Shown: piece after piece, positions 11,597-22,587 of the stretch
Numbering within the stretch: position 1 is the stretch's first letter
Layout: every line of letters starts with the position of its first letter
Source: Limonium bicolor
Lineage: Eukaryota > Streptophyta > Magnoliopsida > Caryophyllales > Plumbaginaceae
NCBI GenBank assembly: GCA_023374045.1
Contig: CM041776.1
Span: 121,849,000 to 121,912,999 of the forward strand
DNA length: 64,000 nucleotides
Reading direction: 5' to 3'
Program-made: the position numbers and the translations under genes
The notes under the pieces: generated by a model
Told to the model about the DNA's origin: nothing
The model's database searches: none
What the model saw: the letters and a program-made list of their open reading frames with translations, nothing else

Positions 11597-12953
11597 CTAA
11601 GCAAGTTGTTCTGAGATTTGATCAACTTGAGTTTTAAGGCTCTGATTAAATGTCATCTGGTTGGCAATGAAGGCCTCTTGCTCGGTGAACTTAGATTGGG
11701 TGGTAGTCATGAAGTTCATCGTCATATTTTGCATGTTTTGCATCATGGCTTCCATCCTAGCCAAGTTACCATCAGAAGAGGAGGAGAATGGTTTGTTGTT
11801 GTTGTTGTTTGAATCCCGGCGGGCCACCTTGAGGTCTATACCCCATTTGAGAATTGTTTGCTTGGTGTGGCCCTTGAGGTTTATAACCCATCGAGTTGTT
11901 GGAAATATTACTCGGTCCTCCTTGGGTGGAATCATTGTTCCTCCATGAGAAATTAGGATGATTTCTCCATGGGGCATTGTTGTTGTTATAGTTGTAGCCG
12001 GGGCGGTTGCTAACAAAGTTAACATCTTCTTGTTCCTCGTTATGTAATTCTTCTTCCACAAAAATGGGTCTCATGGGGACCTGCACATATAGCACACCCC
12101 TCTGTGGCTGAAGTGGAAGATGATGAAGCTACAGATTTTGCATTCTCTTTTTGGGATGTAGCGAGCTTCTCCACCATCTTTGTGAGTGAGGATATTTAGG
12201 CTGAAAGGTGATCGGATGGTTCGACATGAAGCAGACCGGCCGCTCTTGGAGCTCTTCCCTTATTTCTAGCCCATTGCCTCGTGTTGCTAGTCATTGTCTC
12301 AAGAAGTTCCATTCCTTCTTGAGGGGACTTAGTCATGAAGCTACCTCCCGCGGATGAATTCACAAGCAAACGGTTCCCATCGTCAAGCCCATTAAAGAAA
12401 GATAGGCATAATGATTGATCATCCAACCCATGGTGGGAGCAATTCATTAACATTTCCTTGAACCGTCCCATGCATCGTACAAGATTTCTCTGGGCTCTTG
12501 GTAAATGTATTAATCTCTCCAATTAGTTGCCTCGTCCTACTAGTCAGGTAGTATTTGGCAAGGAACTTTTGAGCCATTTGTGCCCATGTTTGGATCGATC
12601 GGGGCGGTAAAAATCTAAACCATCTCGATGCGGAGTCAGATAAGGAATGGGGGAAGAGCTGCAACCGGATTCTCTCTTTACCGTACCGATTTTTCCAAAG
12701 GAATTGCAAAGTCGAGGAAGAGACTTAGATGGTTCGGAGCGTCATCTGGATTTGCTCCACTGAACTTTCCTAAGTCCCGGACTGCGGTAATGAAATGAGT
12801 CTTGAAGACCCATTGTCTCGCTTCCTCCGGTGTCAACACTGGGAGGACTATAGCCGAAGGCCTCCCTTCGGTATCCGGCTGGTGGTAATCAGAGAGGGCT
12901 CGGTGTTGCTGCTGCCCATTATTCTCAATTTCTGGTTGCTCTAGATCCGCCAT
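11597..12953 (-). pseudogene. gag of Athila-like element 1, frameshifted
   Basis: The start codon at 12951-12953 opens MADLEQPEIENNG. Then come WVFKTHFITAVRDLGKFSG, LFPHSLSDSASRWFRFLPP and AQKFLAKYYLTSRTRQLIGE, the retrotransposon gag domain. LSFFNGLDDGNRLLVNSSAG and a C-terminal NYNNNNAPWRNHPNFSWRN low-complexity region follow. The same blocks occur in elements A (49,061-49,828) and B (50,761 on). The reading frame changes at about 12,700, 12,500, 12,150 and 11,800. Gag would form the particle shell and bind RNA. No CCHC zinc knuckle was seen. Confidence 0.85.
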
Positions 12954-13230
12954 GTTTAAATCTCTTATGCATCTCTCTAAGTGCGCTCAAGTTCGGATCT
13001 CGGAGTAGCAAGCGGGGAGCCACTAGACCGAGTGCTTGGCATACACAGAAGGAACACAAGGTACCTAATCAATCACGAGAACAACCAGCACTACAACTTA
13101 GCAACAGAAAATATATAAACAAGGATAGAATAAAACAACAAAACGAAAACACAATCAAAGAAAAAAAACACTAAACTTAAACAAAAACAAAAACTAAAAT
13201 ACCAAAACTAGGGAAATTGATGGAATCATT

Positions 13231-13248
13231 TCCCCGGCAACGGTGCCA
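13231..13248 (-). other. Primer-binding site (tRNA-Asp type) of element 1
   Basis: The minus strand reads TGGCACCGTTGCCGGGGA, six bases after the 5' LTR end. It matches the 3' end of plant tRNA-Asp(GUC) except A for G at position 5. Element A has the related TGGCGCCGCTGCCGGGCA at the equivalent position. Confidence 0.85.
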
Positions 13249-13254
13249 AAAACT

Positions 13255-14522
13255 TGTTGTGCAAAATACTATATAACAAGGTATATAAATAAATGCAAGG
13301 AATAGGCAAGTGCACCTAATCGGTGTAGTACAACAAGTGTCGTATCCACAAGAAATTGGTCCTAACTTCCTAGTCTCGGTACTTAGTAATTGAAATGAAA
13401 ACAGTAAATTGGGGTTTAGCCGGCGGCAAGCTTGATTGTGTTGGTTGAGTAATAGCAAGAACAACAAATAAACTAAAGGTGATAGTTTAATGGATTGGAT
13501 GGAGAAGTACTTTGGGAATTTGGCAATCACCCAAACTACCTAGATATGCTAGCAACTTTTCTTATGTCATAGTTGTCTTTTGGAACAATGATAATAACCC
13601 TCTAAACCAAAGATGATTAATCCTACTTAGTTAATTTTAGCCTTCAAAATCAATTAGGGCTAAACTCACTAAGTAGCATTAAGCAAGTTCTAGAATAAAG
13701 CCCCAAATTATACTCACTAATCCTAGGAGCACAAATCAAGAGTCCTCTCTCAATTTGGTCACAACCCTAACTCAAAACCAATTTGTAGAGAGGGTTCACC
13801 ACAAATGCACTCAAGAGATCAATTTAAGAGCATTGAATGATAACTAAGAGAGAAACAACTATATTAAGGCATAATCAAGATTCACAAGCACATTCTAGGG
13901 TTTGGGGTCAAAACCCATCCCAAGCACAATAGAGTACTACTCAAGCATGGAGGAAAGAAAAACTAGAAAAGAGTAAGAAGAAGCCATTGTTGAAGCTTGG
14001 AAGCTTTGAAGAAGGTGAGCTCTTTCTTCTTCTCTTCTTCCTCTTCTTTCTCCTCCTCTTTCGTCTCCTTGTCATTTTCTCTCTCCTCTTATGTGTGTAG
14101 AAGTGTAGAATGGAAGGAATGTGTAAACCCCCTCTTTTTCCCGTCTTTAAAACAACTTACTGGGCAAAAATCCCGTCCGGACCGCCCCACAAGGGCGGTC
14201 CATAACAGAGACTATTCCAGCGTCTGAATCAACCGGACCGCCCCACAGGGGCGGTCCACACCAGAAGTGCTTCTTCTACATCGAAATCGTCCCGTTTGAC
14301 CCCTCGTCTTTGACACACTCCTTGGGGCATTAAAGCTCAGCCAAAAGTCTTGAGAGTCTCCCAAAAATCATTGCTCAAGTGAGCTTTTACCTATATTTTA
14401 ATCAAACTGTATGAGTTCACCTATATTAGCGAATGCTCTATAAAGTGGTGAAATAGGTCAAAAGTTGCATGAAATAAAGGTAAATAAAGACCTTATAATT
14501 ACATCATTTCACCACTTATCAC
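13255..14522 (-). repeat. 5' LTR of Athila-like element 1
   Basis: On the plus strand it begins TGTTGTGCAAAATACT and ends CACCACTTATCA, followed by the TSD CTCAC at 14523-14527. It is 1268 bp long and colinear with 2293-3598. It carries two simple palindromic units (14179-14203 and 14232-14256) where the other LTR has expanded versions. Confidence 0.93.
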
Positions 14523-14667
14523 TCACTCAGAAAAATAATGTCCGACAACTCAATTTTGATGACATGCAGCGCCCAGCTTTTGGAGCTATGGCTACCCAAG
14601 CCCCGACAATTTAGCGATAATATGCTCATTTAAGAGATACCAAAAAATAGATCAACCTAAGGGAAGG
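14523..14667 (-). pseudogene. LINE ORF2 start: endonuclease N-terminus (5' part of the split LINE)
   Basis: Minus-strand translation gives an initiator-like Met near 14,617 followed by SILSLNCRGLGSHSSKSWAL and then ELSDIIFLSE. This is the start of an L1-type apurinic endonuclease (NCRGLG, DIIFL.ET). Across the Athila insertion the frame continues at 2292 with ETKRSVDEMRQFIQAL and NYNGFVVGC. Restoring the site needs one copy of CTCAC, which confirms that 1-2292 and this segment were one LINE. Confidence 0.85.
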
Positions 14668-15653
14668 CACTACTAAAAATTGGTGATTACCAACGAGTTA
14701 ATCTGTTAGTAAAATAGGAAAATTCGTCGGTAATTCGTTTTTACTAACGAATTACCTATAAAACACATTCATAAGTGTTTTACTCGTCGCTAAAATTACC
14801 AATGAATAAATAAAAATTCATTACTAATTACCATGGAAAATTACAATCCATTAGTAATTATCATAAGTACAATAAGTGATCATATCCGTTAGTAATTATC
14901 GACGAATGATAATCCATCGGTAATTAGCGATGGTAGAGATATACTAATATGTTAGCAATTAGCAAGGAATTACAAAATACAAAAAATCCATCAGTAATTC
15001 ACAAAGATAATTATTATTCTGCTGTCGATCTTATATTTTATTGTATTAATTCTAGAATCAAAGGAATATACAAACACCAGTAGTGCACCCTAACAAACGC
15101 ATGTATATATAATTATAAGATTTCAAATACATTCATGTAAGTTCTTTATTCTATAAATTTCCTGTAACACTTGTAGTAATCCAATAAAAAAAATTCTTAC
15201 AAACACTAATTTCATTCTTACATCTGAGATACAAATGATATTTCCAATTTATATCAAATGATACAAACAACTACCATTCTCCTTATCTCTTCAACGCTGC
15301 AATCTGGCCCCGAAGAAGGATCCAACAATAGTGCTAATTCCATTTGCTCAACATTGATTAGACTGTGTCAACATGGTACATACAGAAAAATCAAATGAAG
15401 ATTATTATTTGATCTTAGCAACAGAATTGGAAGAAATTTCCATGATACAAAAACCAACAATTCACTTAAGTATGAGCTCACTCATCCATCATCTTTGTCA
15501 TTAAATATGGTCAAATCATCAGACGAAAACTTACAGATTAAGTGATTCCTCTGCTCACATAAGTCAAGCCTAAACAGTTGCAAAATAATACAAATATATA
15601 CACATATAAAGGTGAATGAGGAGCAAATTATGTTTTGTATTGTATATATATAC

Positions 15654-15842
15654 CTTGAAAATGGAGGCAGCAGTGCCAAAAATGAAGTCAACTTCGCCTT
15701 CTATATAACAGTTGCTGTAGAATTGTCTTCCCACTTCGACCAATAATGTGTCCTGATAGGAGAGCATTTTGCACGCGTAGAATGAAACCATGTCACCTTT
15801 TACCCTCAATGCCACCGCCTTGTCACCTCTACCATGCGTATT
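15654..15842 (-). pseudogene. Captured pectin methylesterase exon inside the CACTA element
   Basis: A 189-bp (63-codon) open exon bounded by canonical sites: TGTGTGCAG before it and GTATATA after it on the minus strand. It encodes the core of a plant pectinesterase. GDKAVALRVKGD corresponds to the conserved QAVALR region, with Lys in place of the usual Gln. Then come SYQDTLLVEVGRQFY, with the catalytic-region Gln and Asp, and NCYIEGEVDFIFGTAASIF, with the second Asp. Pectinesterases de-esterify cell-wall pectin. Only this exon of the gene was seen, so it is a captured fragment with an intact frame. Confidence 0.9.
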
Positions 15843-16114
15843 CTGCACACACAAACCATATCCATCGTCACAATCACACTACTAATCGTACATAATACAA
15901 ATTCACTACTTTGGTAGTAGCTAGCCACGGTGCAATATCCTACACCCAGAGATGGTGTTCATTCAAAAAAAGTTTCTTCTCTTTTCCACTAAGCAAACCC
16001 TAGATACTTACTACCTTTAAATTTATTCAGAATGTACAGCAAAAAACATAAACAAGACCATAGATAGTCATAAAAAACAACAGAGCAGACATTATATGAG
16101 AAAAATCTATCTAC

Positions 16115-16208
16115 CTTTCTCCTCTTACTTCTTCTTCTTATCACGTGGAACGAAAGTGCCATCTGCCTTGGCAAGACAGTCTGACTTTTTCTTTGCATAT
16201 TGTATCCG
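16115..16208 (-). pseudogene. Captured U2 snRNP B'' (U2B''/U1A family) exon inside the CACTA element
   Basis: The minus strand shows a CTCTTCAG acceptor, then codons for [27 protein letters not shown], a TAA stop, EEK, then a GTAGAT donor. Plant U2B'' has the closely similar [20 protein letters not shown] and VPKDKKRKQEEK at the end of its first RNA-recognition motif. The Gln codon (CAA) is TAA here, so a single C-to-T change closes the frame. In the parent gene this protein binds U2 snRNA in the spliceosome. The exon lies about 270 bp upstream of the pectinesterase exon on the same strand. Confidence 0.85.
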
Positions 16209-18209
16209 CTGAAGAGCAGGCAACCAACCATACCAAATAAGTTCCCAAGTTTAGAATCGTCAAGGTTGGCAATTATATATTCTTCTCTTCTTTAAATACT
16301 ATCAACGAAATAGAAAGAATATTTAAAGTATTCAATCAGAATGTTTCAATTATCAAGCGAAAGCGAAATGAAGTATCTATAGTTGTATGACTCTTCTTCC
16401 TTTTGACAAAGCCTTTCCTTGATTAGCTTGACAGATGAAGAATGTTTTACTAATATTAGTCATTGATCAGAGGAAAGCTGACATTGGCAATGTCTTCTCT
16501 TTCATGAAGTGTTCAAACCAGTACTGAGTGGGACATTAGTTCAAGTAGGGAAACGATAATAGTAGAAATTATGAAAAATTGGTTCAAGGAGATCATCTAA
16601 ACATAGTAGCAGTATTAGGATAGGATGTGCAACTCTTAGGACAATGATATTGGGAAAAGCTGAAGACACCAATAATTTTTCTCCTTTCTCTATTTCTTTT
16701 AATGTTCAATGAGAAATTCAGTACTTGGACTAAAATTGAAAAGCCATAATGAAAGGTTGTAAGCTAAGAATCAGTAGGAATGAGTAATATTCATTCAGTA
16801 GATGACCATTATTTAATCCAAACTATTGAGAAAGTAACATAATGACTCATCTGTTGGAAGATTTTCTAGCCTCTAGACAATGAAGTATGTCATCAGCTTA
16901 GGCGTCATGCATATGTAAAAGAACCTAAAGTAGTTTGGAAAATTGACCTAAGATTTCAACCATTTAAATCACATAATGACTCATCTAATCCAGAATCAAG
17001 AGCTTCATCAACTGATGCATTAGAATATTAGTTCTGTACTTCTGTTCCTTCCTCATTAAGCTTATCCCAGTCAGCAGCTTGAACACCTGATCAATGATAT
17101 TTTATTAGCAAGTTTCATCCACTAAAGCAAAATAAAGCAAGACACTAGATGAGTGATAGTGGAGACTTCAACTCAAGCACACTAAAGAAGAATTTTGATA
17201 ATAAAAAGCACAACTACGAACATGCAAAATAATTCTTCATCCTTCACTTTGGGTTGGTTCAGGGGAGCAACAAGTAGTTACCTCTTCAAAACGAAGATGC
17301 ACTAAACATATCTTCCCCTACTCTGGAGCTGTTACGAACCATCATTTCAACCATGGGTTCAGCAAGAGTATGTATATGCTCAGAGAACCGCAAGGCTTCA
17401 AAATTAGAAAAGCACCTGAGCTCTTGAAAAATGCAAGTCCAAACGATTTTTACACAGATCGATTCTACAGCCACTGAAGAAAGAAAAAAAATACAGTCAT
17501 CAGTAGATTCTTGTCAAATTCACACCAAATAACACAAAAGAACTCAGGTTAGGTTGGTAAAATCTGGAATATGGAGAGTTTTATATTGAGAAGAAAGAAC
17601 TCACCCATTTAAGAGCAAAATCGACCACGATGTTGGTGGCGAAGGCCACACGAGATACGGAGGCGAAGAACAAGAGAGTTAGGGTTCAAGTGAAAGAGAG
17701 AAATACCATTGATGAGAGAAATGCCGCTGAAGATTCATCAGGAATGAAAATCTGGAGATTAGGTTACTCGATGAATAAGGACATAGAAATAAATCCTAAC
17801 AGCTTCACACTACCTCATCATCATCTTCCTCGCGCGGCTGGTTCCTGTTACTGTCGTTACCAACATCTTCGTCGCCGAAATCAGAGTCAGTGGCTCTAGC
17901 GACAGCTTCAAGCTCCTCCTCATCTTCCTCATCGTTGATTTGCTTGTTGGGCCACTGATAAATCGGGATGTAGAGCTAGAAAAGTGCGGTTGAAGAGAAA
18001 GTGAATTGAGTTACAAATTGAAGGAGATCAGAAATCGATCGTCGGAGTTGAACAAGTGATACGGGGAAAGAGGTGATCGTACGAGGAAAGAGAGAGAGAT
18101 CGTCGGAGTTCAACGTTGGAAACAGAGGCCTACAAAAAGGTTAAGATGAAAAATTCTAGAAATAAAGAAGAAGGAGTACTATTTAAAGTTTAGAAAATTT
18201 TAAATAGGA

Positions 18210-18345
18210 GGGATTAGTGTTGGTAATTACTGATGTAAATTGTATTCGTTGGTAATTGCTGACGTAAGATTATATTTCACGGTAATCGCTGATGTAGGAT
18301 TGTATTTGTTGGTAATTGCTAATAAAAATAAAATCATTAATAATT
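18210..18345. repeat. Right subterminal repeats of the CACTA element
   Basis: About four tandem degenerate units of roughly 33 bp built on TTGGTAATTGCTGATGTA. Related inverted motifs continue to 18,640 and in the left arm (14,680-15,010). Such subterminal arrays are the usual transposase-binding regions of CACTA elements. Confidence 0.75.
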
Positions 18346-18660
18346 AGTGATATAAATATGAAAAAGGATTTATTTAATTTAGTAATGGACTATTAATTCT
18401 TTGGTAACTAGTAATAAAATTTTATTATTTATTAGTAATTTCTTAGGGATTAATTTTATGTTACTAATTACTTAGAGATTATTAATTCCATTGTTAATTT
18501 TGCTAACGGAATATAAATCTATCGGTAATTTTCATAGGTGAATTTAATCTAAATTTATTTATTAGTGTTTCGTTAATATTTCATTACTAATTATTATTTT
18601 ACTAACAGATTTTAATCCGTCATTAATTTTTTGTTAGTAATAATGAGTTTTTTAGTAGTG

Positions 18661-19329
18661 AGGGACAAAGGATGAAAAAGAAGGGGTGACAAGACACTTG
18701 AAGCTAGAAGCTTAAGTACATGATTAATTAGGTTGGGATTAGTCATAGGGTCAATCTGCGTACACTTCCTCCATTCAATACTAAGCAAGTAACTCAAACA
18801 CTCTAACCAGTAAAATGGTTGTCCTGAATGCAACAAATCCGCCTAGAATCCAACTACAAAAGTTGGCTTACCCAAACAACTGGGTTGAAAACAACCCTTC
18901 AATCGAAACCAATCTCTGATTTTGAAATTCGCAAGGCCCCTTCATAACAGAAGGAAAGTAGGTAACTTATTAATTAGACTGGAATTAGTCACAGGGTCAT
19001 CTTGCGTACACTTTCGCCGCCAATACCAAACAGGTGGCTCGAAAAGCAGCCCTTCATTGGAACCCAATTCCTTATTTTAGTAATTCGCAAGACCCCTTCG
19101 TAGCAGAAGGTGAGTAGGTAACTGAGAGTGATCAGAGAAACATGCAATTCGCTAGTCTTGCTGGAATAGGATGACCGGATTGCTAATTGCTTAAGAAATC
19201 GAAGAGGGCGAAAGCTTCCTGGCAAAAATAATTAGAGAGAAAGGCGAAGGTAATGAAGAAAATAGGACAAGCATAGGAAGCTAGAGAGCATCTCCCGCTT
19301 CCCCATTATGATGTATTGAATTTGACTAA
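18661..19329. repeat. Diverged tandem duplication, no gene
   Basis: Two related copies follow one another. Copy 1 (about 18,714-18,965) contains GATTAGTCATAGGGTCAATC, CGCAAGGCCCCTTCATAACA and GAAAGTAGGTAACTT. Copy 2 (about 18,966-19,125) contains GAATTAGTCACAGGGTCATC, CGCAAGACCCCTTCGTAGCA and GTGAGTAGGTAACTG. No protein domain was recognised on either strand. Confidence 0.65.
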
Positions 19330-19757
19330 GGGGGCGTTTATTTCAAACGGGAAACGGAATGGAATCAGGAAAGGGAATGGAGATGAATGGAAAAGAATTC
19401 CTTTTGATTTTCTCAGTTGTTTGTTTTAGCCGGGGGAAATGAAATAATACCTGGTCGACAGTCGCCGGTCAATAGTCAACGGCTTCCGGATGTCGGTCAA
19501 CAGTCATTAATTGTCGGTCAACATTCACCAATCACCAGTCAATGGTCATTAGTCATCGGCCAATAGTCATATTTCACCAATCAAAGTGTACAGGGAAAGA
19601 GAATCTCATTCTCTAGTAGGGGATGGATAATCAAGATAGAGGGCGTTAGGGTAATCGCATTCTCTTTCCCTTTCCTAAAAATAGAAAAATTTGACAAACA
19701 AACAGTATGAAAGGGAATCGAAATGATTTCCTATCCTTATTACCAAAACAACATCCA
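19330..19757. mobile_element. MITE-like element (Tourist-like candidate)
   Basis: Starts GGGGGCGTTTATTTC and ends AAAACAACATCCA, an imperfect terminal inverted repeat, with TAA on both sides (19327-19329, 19758-19760). A TAA duplication suggests PIF/Harbinger-type mobilisation. The interior has many short GGTCAA/CAGTCA/CAATAGTCA repeats and no ORF. A related, truncated copy is at 22095-22340. Confidence 0.6.
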
Positions 19758-20268
19758 TAAGTGTACTTCATTCCCACTAATTTACTAATGCTTGGCCGAA
19801 TAGCAAAAAGAAAAAAAAAAACTTCGGATACTATATACGTAGTAGTACTATATATTAGGTCAAATCTCTGGATGACTTACTCAATAATGTGTACATATAT
19901 GTCGTCATGATGAAGGTCTCATAAAAAAAAAACAGTGTGATTAAGAAGGTCATATCATCCTTAATATAAATGGAAATTATATATTAATTTGGGGGATAGT
20001 ATTTGATTCGAACTTAAATGTCCATAAAAATAATCTGTACTGACTTCATTATGTGTCCTCATATTGCCATTTTGATGTTTTCTCAAGAAAAATATAATAT
20101 TGCTAATGATAATGAACTTATGACAGTTAAGACGCAAAAAAAAGTGTTGTATAATATGCATCTCTCCGAACCTTTCAACTCTAACAACATATTATTTAAG
20201 ATTAATACTATAATCAATCACATATGAAAGTGAACCCCACATTGTTCTAGAGTCATAAGCAAGCTCCC
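19758..20268. other. A+T-rich intergenic sequence upstream of the defensin-like gene
   Basis: No protein domain, RNA gene or clear repeat was seen on either strand. It presumably contains the upstream regulatory region of the gene starting at 20376. Confidence 0.5.
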
Positions 20269-20276
20269 TATAAATA
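20269..20276 (+). promoter_or_regulatory. TATA box of the defensin-like gene
   Basis: TATAAATA in the context CCCTATAAATACCC, 107 bp before the ATG at 20376. This predicts transcription starting near 20,300 and a 5' leader of about 75 nt. Confidence 0.65.
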
Positions 20277-20375
20277 CCCTGACATTCAATACCCATCGCT
20301 CAACAAGAGAAAAGTAAAGCTAAAGTAAGTAACATCTCAAAGATTGACGGTGATCAACAACATAAAGTAATTAAG

Positions 20376-21013
20376 ATGGCTAAGGTCGTGTACGCGGTTG
20401 GAATCACCTTCATGTTCATATTGTTCATCAATTCTGGTAAGTACATTTTTGTTTTGTTTTTCATCTTATACGCTAGTTGATTTTATAAACACCAAAAGGG
20501 TAAGTTTGTAGGCGATTTTAAAATTTATAGTCAATTCGTCTTAAGCCAGCAGCAGAATTCACTACTATCAAATACTTATTGTTTTCTTTAGATATGATAA
20601 GTTAAATATGATATAATGCATATATATATATATATATCATATCTACTTTCATTTTGATTTGTCTTTGTAACAATTTTTATTTTAATATATGCAAAAGGGT
20701 TCATTCTTTTACAACACATATATGATTCTTCTTTGATATTTTGTAGCAATTGCATGCGTCCAATATCAGGAAGGCGCATGTGCAACTTCAACCGAGTGTA
20801 ACACTACCTGCGTAGCACTGAAGTATGAATCTGGAACATGCAACACCAGTAACCAATGCATTTGCAAATGTTGTTTCTACCACTGGGATGTGAACACTTC
20901 TGACTGGAACATGCAACTCTAATGCATGTGATGCCAGTTGTAAAGCGCAACAAAACCCTAAGGGAGAATGCCAACAAGGAGTATGCAAATGTTTGCACTG
21001 TGACGATCATTGA
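20376..21013 (+). pseudogene. Defensin-like (CS-alpha-beta) secreted peptide gene with two cysteine domains, frameshifted between them
   Basis: Exon 1 (20376-20436) encodes 20 residues, MAKVVYAVGITFMFILFINS, a secretion signal. The intron (20437-20746, GTAAGT...TTGTAG) splits the codon after it. Exon 2 gives a first domain with cysteines spaced C-x7-C-x5-C-x3-C-x9-C-x5-C-x-C-x-C, containing CSab-type C-x3-C and C-x-C motifs, and stops at TAA 20920-20922. In the +1 frame from 20906 a second domain follows to TGA 21011-21013: C-x4-C-x3-C-x9-C-x4-C-x-C-x2-C. The second domain lacks its own signal peptide or intron, so the ancestral product was probably a two-domain peptide. As it stands only the one-domain form could be made. 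AATAAA lies at about 21,070. Such peptides are secreted and act in defence or reproduction; which applies here cannot be told. The alternative is a live one-domain gene with a decayed tail. Confidence 0.72.
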
Positions 21014-22094
21014 TGACTATATATATCAAGTGAAAGTTATGATATTAACTAATTATACCAACTATTAAGAATAAAAGTTTGTTATTGCACGAACAGTGTT
21101 ATCGTGTTATTCCTCTTTAAAATTGGTTTCTACGAGTTATATATTTCATCTGGTTGTGGGGTATCTAGTTTTTATCAACACACATACGTGAGTGAGGGTT
21201 TACATATTCTATTGTTTTGATCCTATGTTTATATTTGTATAATTCAAAAATATATATAATATAAGAATTTTGTGTGATATACATTGCTTCTTCTTCCTTT
21301 GATTATATGTTAGTATTAATCCAATAGACTTCAGAAGTTAAAATGTTACATGATATGTGCATTTTCTTTTATCATTGGTACCCAAGACTAACAATATAAT
21401 AGAAAGAATGAACAAGTCTAACACATAGAATACAAAACAAAAGAAATGCTATTGCATCTTCTCCGCCTACCCTGTCACCGTATTTCGCAGCACCACATGT
21501 ATTTCAAAATCCTCATACTTTTTTTCCTTTTTGTTGATCTTATCGTGAAGATCAAGTTAGGATTCAATTACCTTCAAAAACATGGAATATAATAGATTGA
21601 AGTTATCATGAGATACAAGGAATCGAAGGAAGTGTGATGTACGATGATATGAAGGTTGCTTTGGTTTAAGAATTTATGAATCTGATACAATATACAGTAT
21701 TCAGTGATATCCAAAGAGCTTAGTGTAAATGGTGTAGGGATAATAGGTATTTGGTAGACACGCTGCAGTCTTGTATCTACCGAATACCAATTATTGCAAA
21801 CTTTTACATTAAGTTCTTTTGATTTCACTCCATACTACATGCAACTAGATATTAACAGTTAATTCATCACAGAGTTGACCTACCTCTGAAACTCATATGC
21901 ATCTTTTTGGTGTCATTAGAAAGATGACTCTCAATTCTTAGTAACTGGTTCAATGTTCCAACACGTAAAATGCCATTAGCAAGATTACCTGCAATACTAT
22001 AAGATATAGGCTCGACTACTTGTGGTTTTACTAAATTTAGATCATGTCGTGTCTTTGTTATTACGAGTGTTAATAAGGTGTCAATTAATCTTTA
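21014..22094. other. Gene-free interval
   Basis: A+T-rich. Apart from the 3' end of the defensin-like transcript (poly(A) signal AATAAA near 21,070) I see no protein similarity, tRNA or terminal repeat. Confidence 0.5.
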
Positions 22095-22340
22095 GGGGGC
22101 GGTTTTGTTTTTAGTAAAGGAAATATAATGGAATTAGGAATATGAATGGAGATGGATGTAAAGAAATCATTTGATTTTCATGATTCATTGATCAACAGCC
22201 ATGCCAGTCACAGCCACTTTATTGTCAACTAATATCCAACGGTCTCAGTCAATGGTCGTCATCACCAGCTAATAGCCACTGGTCACCAGTCCAATAGTAC
22301 GAGAGGAAATCTCATATCCTAGTAGCAGGTGGGAAAACAC
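22095..22340. mobile_element. Truncated second copy of the 19330-19757 MITE
   Basis: Begins GGGGGCGGTTTTGTTTTTAG after TTA and shares order and motifs with the first copy: GGAATATGAATGGAGATGGA, TTTGATTTTCATGATTC, then CAATGGTC/CACCAG/CCAATAG repeats and GAGAGGAAATCTCAT. The right terminus was not found. Confidence 0.55.
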
Positions 22341-22587
22341 ATTACAGTTAGGATTAGAGATTGTGCTCAAGACCAAAGTTAGACAACTAAATGTAGGAAT
22401 AATAATCCTCAATAATAATACATACTAATAAACAAAAGAACCTTCCGCCGACCTACCCTAAACTCCTCTTAGTTAGAGCTTCTCCTGTTTGTTGTTTCAA
22501 ATCTTCAAAAGATTAAATGCCAAGTCATACTAGCAATAATCAGCATGGTACAAAGCAAATGCGCCTTTTCACTTCTTACAGATACCG

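Larger units (their letters stand above)
2293..14522 (-). mobile_element. Athila-like Ty3/gypsy LTR retrotransposon, element 1 (complete structure, decayed genes)
   Basis: Two LTRs (2293-3598 and 13255-14522) bound a 12,230-bp element flanked by the 5-bp TSD CTCAC. Read on the minus strand the order is 5' LTR, tRNA-Asp-type PBS, gag, protease, RT, RNase H, integrase, a spacer with palindromic repeats, an accessory ORF, a non-coding tail, PPT, 3' LTR. A tRNA-Asp PBS, a long integrase tail and an extra ORF after pol fit the Athila lineage. LTR identity is high by eye apart from a few indels, which suggests a fairly recent insertion, yet every ORF is frameshifted or has stops. It inserted into a LINE. 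Confidence 0.93.
14668..18660. mobile_element. CACTA (En/Spm-type) element carrying captured gene exons
   Basis: The left end reads CACTACTAAAAATTGG and the right end, inverted, CACTACTAAAAAACTC. The 3-bp TSD is AGG (14665-14667 and 18661-18663). Both subterminal regions are full of short GTTGGTAATT / GTAATTACC-type repeats, as CACTA transposases require. No transposase domain is recognisable in the 3993 bp, so it is non-autonomous. The interior holds splice-site-bounded exons of a pectinesterase (15654-15842) and of U2B'' (16115-16208). Other exon-like pieces were not identified, e.g. minus-strand VQAADWDKLNEEGTEVQN near 17,095-17,040 and an acidic stretch DEEDEEELEAVARATDSDFG near 17,940-17,880. 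Confidence 0.9.
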
